Shown in pieces: positions 3,775-5,062 of a DNA stretch of 5,062 bases. Position 1 is the first letter of the stretch. The number at the start of each line of letters is the position of its first letter. The notes beneath the pieces were generated by a model. It ran no database searches, was not told where the DNA came from, and saw only the letters and a list, made by a program, of their open reading frames with translations. The translations under genes and the position numbers were made by a program. Source of the stretch: Gammaproteobacteria bacterium (lineage in GTDB: Bacteria > Pseudomonadota > Gammaproteobacteria > JAABTG01); assembly GCA_030066245.1 (NCBI GenBank), contig JASJBY010000337.1, positions 1 to 5,062 on the forward strand, read 5' to 3'.

Positions 3775-5062
3775 ATGAACAACGAAGAATTCACCGAAAG
3801 TGACCGCTGCAGAGAAGACGACGGACCCGATGTAGCCCCCGGCAGCGACGGCCGGCCCGCCGGCGCCGAGGCCTTGGAAGAGCTGCTGCTGCGCCGGCTT
3901 CACACCCGTCGCTCTTTCCTTCGCAGCCTCGCCAGGGCTGCGGCCAGTGCACCCCTGTGTGTCGTCGCTCCGGCAGTTCTACATGCCGCCTCCCGCCGAA
4001 CCGCACAGGAAAGCGGCGACTCTCTTGGCTTCACGCCCATTGCCGGCTCCTCGAAAGACGAGCTTGTGGTCCCTGAGGGTTATCAGGCTCAAGTGCTGCT
4101 GCGATGGGGGGACTCGCTCTTCCCCGACATCACCGGTTTGGACATAGATAACCTGGAGGTGCTGCTCACCCGCGAAGGGAGCGGACGCCAGCGCGGCCAG
4201 TTCGGCTACAACTGCGACTTCAACGCCTACTTTCCTCTGCCGACAGGGACCCGCCGACCCTCGCAGCATGGTCTGCTGGCGGTCAACCACGAGTTCACCA
4301 ACGAGGAGCTGATGCTGCCCGGCTGGCCCGGCAGGCGCAGCCCGCGGACGGCCGACTACGTTAGCCGGTATCCCGCGGCAGTTGACAGCATGAAGGCGGC
4401 GCACGGCATGTCCATCGTAGAGATAGAGCGCCGAAGCGGAAGCTGGCGCGTGGTGAAGGACTCATCGTTCAACAGACGTTTGACCGGCGACAGCCCCATG
4501 ACCCTCACCGGACCGGCCGCAGGGCATTCCTTGCTGAGAACACGAGCCGACCCGACCGGTCGCCGTGTCCTCGGCACGCTCAACAACTGTGCGGGCGGCA
4601 AGACACCCTGGGGGACCGTGCTTACCTGCGAGGAGAACTTCGACCAGTATTTCGGCGACCCCGCCCGCCTGATGCGAAGCGCAGCGGGCGACGCCGCGCG
4701 ACCGTCAAACCGCCACTACATGTTTCACCGGCGCATTCCCCTACCCCGAGGACTCAGCCCACGCGCCTGGGAGCTGACCGACCAGCGCTTCGACTACGGC
4801 AGACACCCGACGGAGCCCTTCCGCTTCGGCTGGGTCGTGGAAGTGGATCCGTACACACCGGGCTCAGAGCCGAAGAAGCGTACGGCGCTGGGTCGCTTCA
4901 AGCATGAGGGCGCCAGCACAGTCGTGGCTCCCGACGGACGCGTGGTCGTTTACACGGGAGATGACGCACGTTTCGAGTACTTCTACAAATTTGTTACGGA
5001 CGGGCGATTTGACGCCGATGACCGCTCGGCCAACGCAGACCTTCTGGACAAGGGCACGCTCT
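3775..5062 (+). CDS. phoX: PhoX-type (DUF839) Tat-exported alkaline phosphatase, partial
   Basis: PhoX enzymes are periplasmic or extracellular monomeric phosphatases that release phosphate from organic phosphoesters using iron and calcium. The window holds the first 429 codons, open to the edge; family members commonly reach 600-700. ATG 3775 has a GAGGG SD (3763-3767) 7 bases upstream. A polar, acidic extension of about 40 residues precedes a perfect twin-arginine motif, TRRSFLR (44-50), and a modest Ala-rich hydrophobic segment (about 51-72), as in known PhoX N-termini. Family blocks follow: VPEGYQAQVLLRWGD (99-113), AVNHEFTN (169-176), GTLNNCAGGKTPWGTVLTCE (267-286), GWVVEVDP (352-359), ALGRFKHEGA (371-380) and VYTGDDARFEYFYKFV (392-407). 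The Cys and acidic residues in these blocks are plausible metal ligands by family comparison; I have not aligned them to a structure. No frameshift is visible. PhoB control is usual for the family, but I found only one half-site upstream. Confidence 0.92.
   Translation, partial: MNNEEFTESDRCREDDGPDVAPGSDGRPAGAEALEELLLRRLHTRRSFLRSLARAAASAPLCVVAPAVLHAASRRTAQESGDSLGFTPIAGSSKDELVVPEGYQAQVLLRWGDSLFPDITGLDIDNLEVLLTREGSGRQRGQFGYNCDFNAYFPLPTGTRRPSQHGLLAVNHEFTNEELMLPGWPGRRSPRTADYVSRYPAAVDSMKAAHGMSIVEIERRSGSWRVVKDSSFNRRLTGDSPMTLTGPAAGHSLLRTRADPTGRRVLGTLNNCAGGKTPWGTVLTCEENFDQYFGDPARLMRSAAGDAARPSNRHYMFHRRIPLPRGLSPRAWELTDQRFDYGRHPTEPFRFGWVVEVDPYTPGSEPKKRTALGRFKHEGASTVVAPDGRVVVYTGDDARFEYFYKFVTDGRFDADDRSANADLLDKGTL

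Overview
The window looks like a high-GC proteobacterial chromosome, most likely a gammaproteobacterium. That placement is an inference from base composition, G/C-rich third codon positions, Shine-Dalgarno (SD) usage and the gene types; no single gene fixes the taxon. Two well-preserved genes flank about 2.4 kb of degraded and orphan sequence.

Layout on the + strand unless stated. At 1-195 is an edge region with an operator-like palindrome (151-168). A complete glycerate kinase gene follows (196-1347). From about 1348 to 3774 there is no full-length conventional gene. In order, this stretch holds the C-terminal remnant of an M48/HtpX-like zinc metalloprotease on the minus strand (1398-1523), a small lipoprotein (1562-1723), a possible 26-28 residue single-pass membrane microprotein (1976-2056), an 84-residue protein of unknown function with a good SD (2394-2648), a CapA-type N-terminal remnant broken by an in-frame TAA (2977 to about 3285), the last part of a sensor histidine kinase (about 3281-3413), and the DNA-binding half of an OmpR/PhoB-type response regulator (about 3412-3651). 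The last three are butted together in different frames, so they read as a chain of deletion junctions. From 3775 to the window end runs the first 429 codons of a PhoX-type (DUF839) Tat-exported alkaline phosphatase.

Functionally, glycerate kinase feeds glycerate into lower glycolysis, and PhoX is an exported metallophosphatase that releases phosphate from organic phosphoesters. Nothing links the two into one pathway. The middle looks like a place where genes have been inserted, deleted and eroded. The small ORFs there are either survivors or late arrivals. I found no CRISPR array, tRNA, rRNA, transposase or recognisable attachment site, and nothing I can defend as a new multi-gene system. The best leads are the microprotein, the 84-residue orphan and the composite pseudogene.
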